Assembly: GCF_009380135.2 (NCBI RefSeq)
Contig: NZ_WHUT02000007.1
Coordinates: forward strand, 214,610 to 278,609
Direction: 5' to 3'
DNA length: 64,000 nt
Source: Fertoeibacter niger
GTDB lineage: Bacteria > Pseudomonadota > Alphaproteobacteria > Rhodobacterales > Rhodobacteraceae
Shown: in pieces, positions 63,992 to 64,000 of the stretch
Position numbering within the stretch: the stretch's first letter is position 1
Layout: each line of letters begins with the position of its first letter
The notes under the pieces: generated by a model
Seen by the model: the letters and a program-made list of their open reading frames with translations, nothing else
The model's database searches: none
What the model was told of the DNA's origin: nothing
Program-made: the position numbers and the translations under genes

Positions 63992-64000
63992 ACCCCACCC

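Noticed and set aside
1..64000. Search for tRNA/rRNA genes, CRISPR arrays, IS elements, prophage or plasmid features
   Set aside because: Intergenic regions are short; no cloverleaf, repeat-spacer array, transposase or integrase was seen. A dedicated scan could still find a missed small RNA.

Overview
The window is a gene-dense, GC-rich chromosomal segment of an alphaproteobacterium, most likely in the Rhodobacteraceae/Paracoccaceae. The evidence is the family-typical orders comF-grxC-nitrilase-marR, rimP-nusA-ylxR-infB and secA followed by an envelope protein, plus RpoH-type (CTTG-N18-CCTATAT) and EcfG-type (GGAAC-N17-CGTT) promoters characteristic of alphaproteobacteria. The genus cannot be fixed from sequence alone. 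I saw no rRNA, tRNA, CRISPR array, IS element or prophage. Almost every gene is intact, and many adjacent genes overlap by 1-8 bp (ATGA or TGATG junctions).

Layout. 1-6.1 kb: cca, a pair of ABC half-exporters and a TrmA/RumA-type RNA methyltransferase in one operon. 6.2-8.5 kb: an envelope group with two L,D-transpeptidases, a CAP-domain lipoprotein and a tiny exported protein. 8.5-12.8 kb: hemH, an NDUFAF5-like protein, comF, grxC, a nitrilase and a MarR regulator. 12.8-19.6 kb: a glycan module of SDR epimerase, small phosphoglycosyl transferase, membrane dehydratase, YjbH, YjbF and a YjbE-like small protein. 19.7-26.5 kb: yihY converging on tamB-tamA; TamB carries three tandem 99-residue repeats. 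26.6-34.2 kb: a D-xylose locus with a divergent ROK regulator, xylF, xylH, a joined xylG-xylB frame and xylA. 34.2-38 kb: csbD, an aldo/keto reductase, a YHS protein, ubiG and pip. 38-43.4 kb: dnaK-dnaJ, a TerC-like membrane protein and radC. 43.4-52 kb: secA followed by two envelope genes, then a parvulin, argJ, mutT and a 46-residue small protein. 52-57.7 kb: the infB-ylxR-nusA-rimP operon, read on the minus strand behind a leader with an apparent intrinsic terminator. 57.7-64 kb: an amino-sugar salvage locus made of nagA, a SIS deaminase, a GntR regulator and a BadF-type kinase on the minus strand, divergent from a MurQ-like etherase and a solute-binding protein; permeases probably lie past the window edge.

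How the genes work together. The xylose genes form uptake (XylF, XylH, XylG), isomerisation (XylA) and phosphorylation (XylB) under a ROK repressor, with a perfect 16-bp palindrome as candidate operator. The last locus looks like a PTS-independent route for N-acetylmuramic acid and GlcNAc: ABC uptake, kinase, MurQ, NagA, then deaminase to fructose-6-phosphate. It has two matching 18-bp candidate operators between the divergent units. Most ordinary genes here are housekeeping. The observations most worth checking are the xylG-xylB junction at a C6 tract, the rimP leader, the YjbE-like pair, the TamB repeats and the operator pairs.
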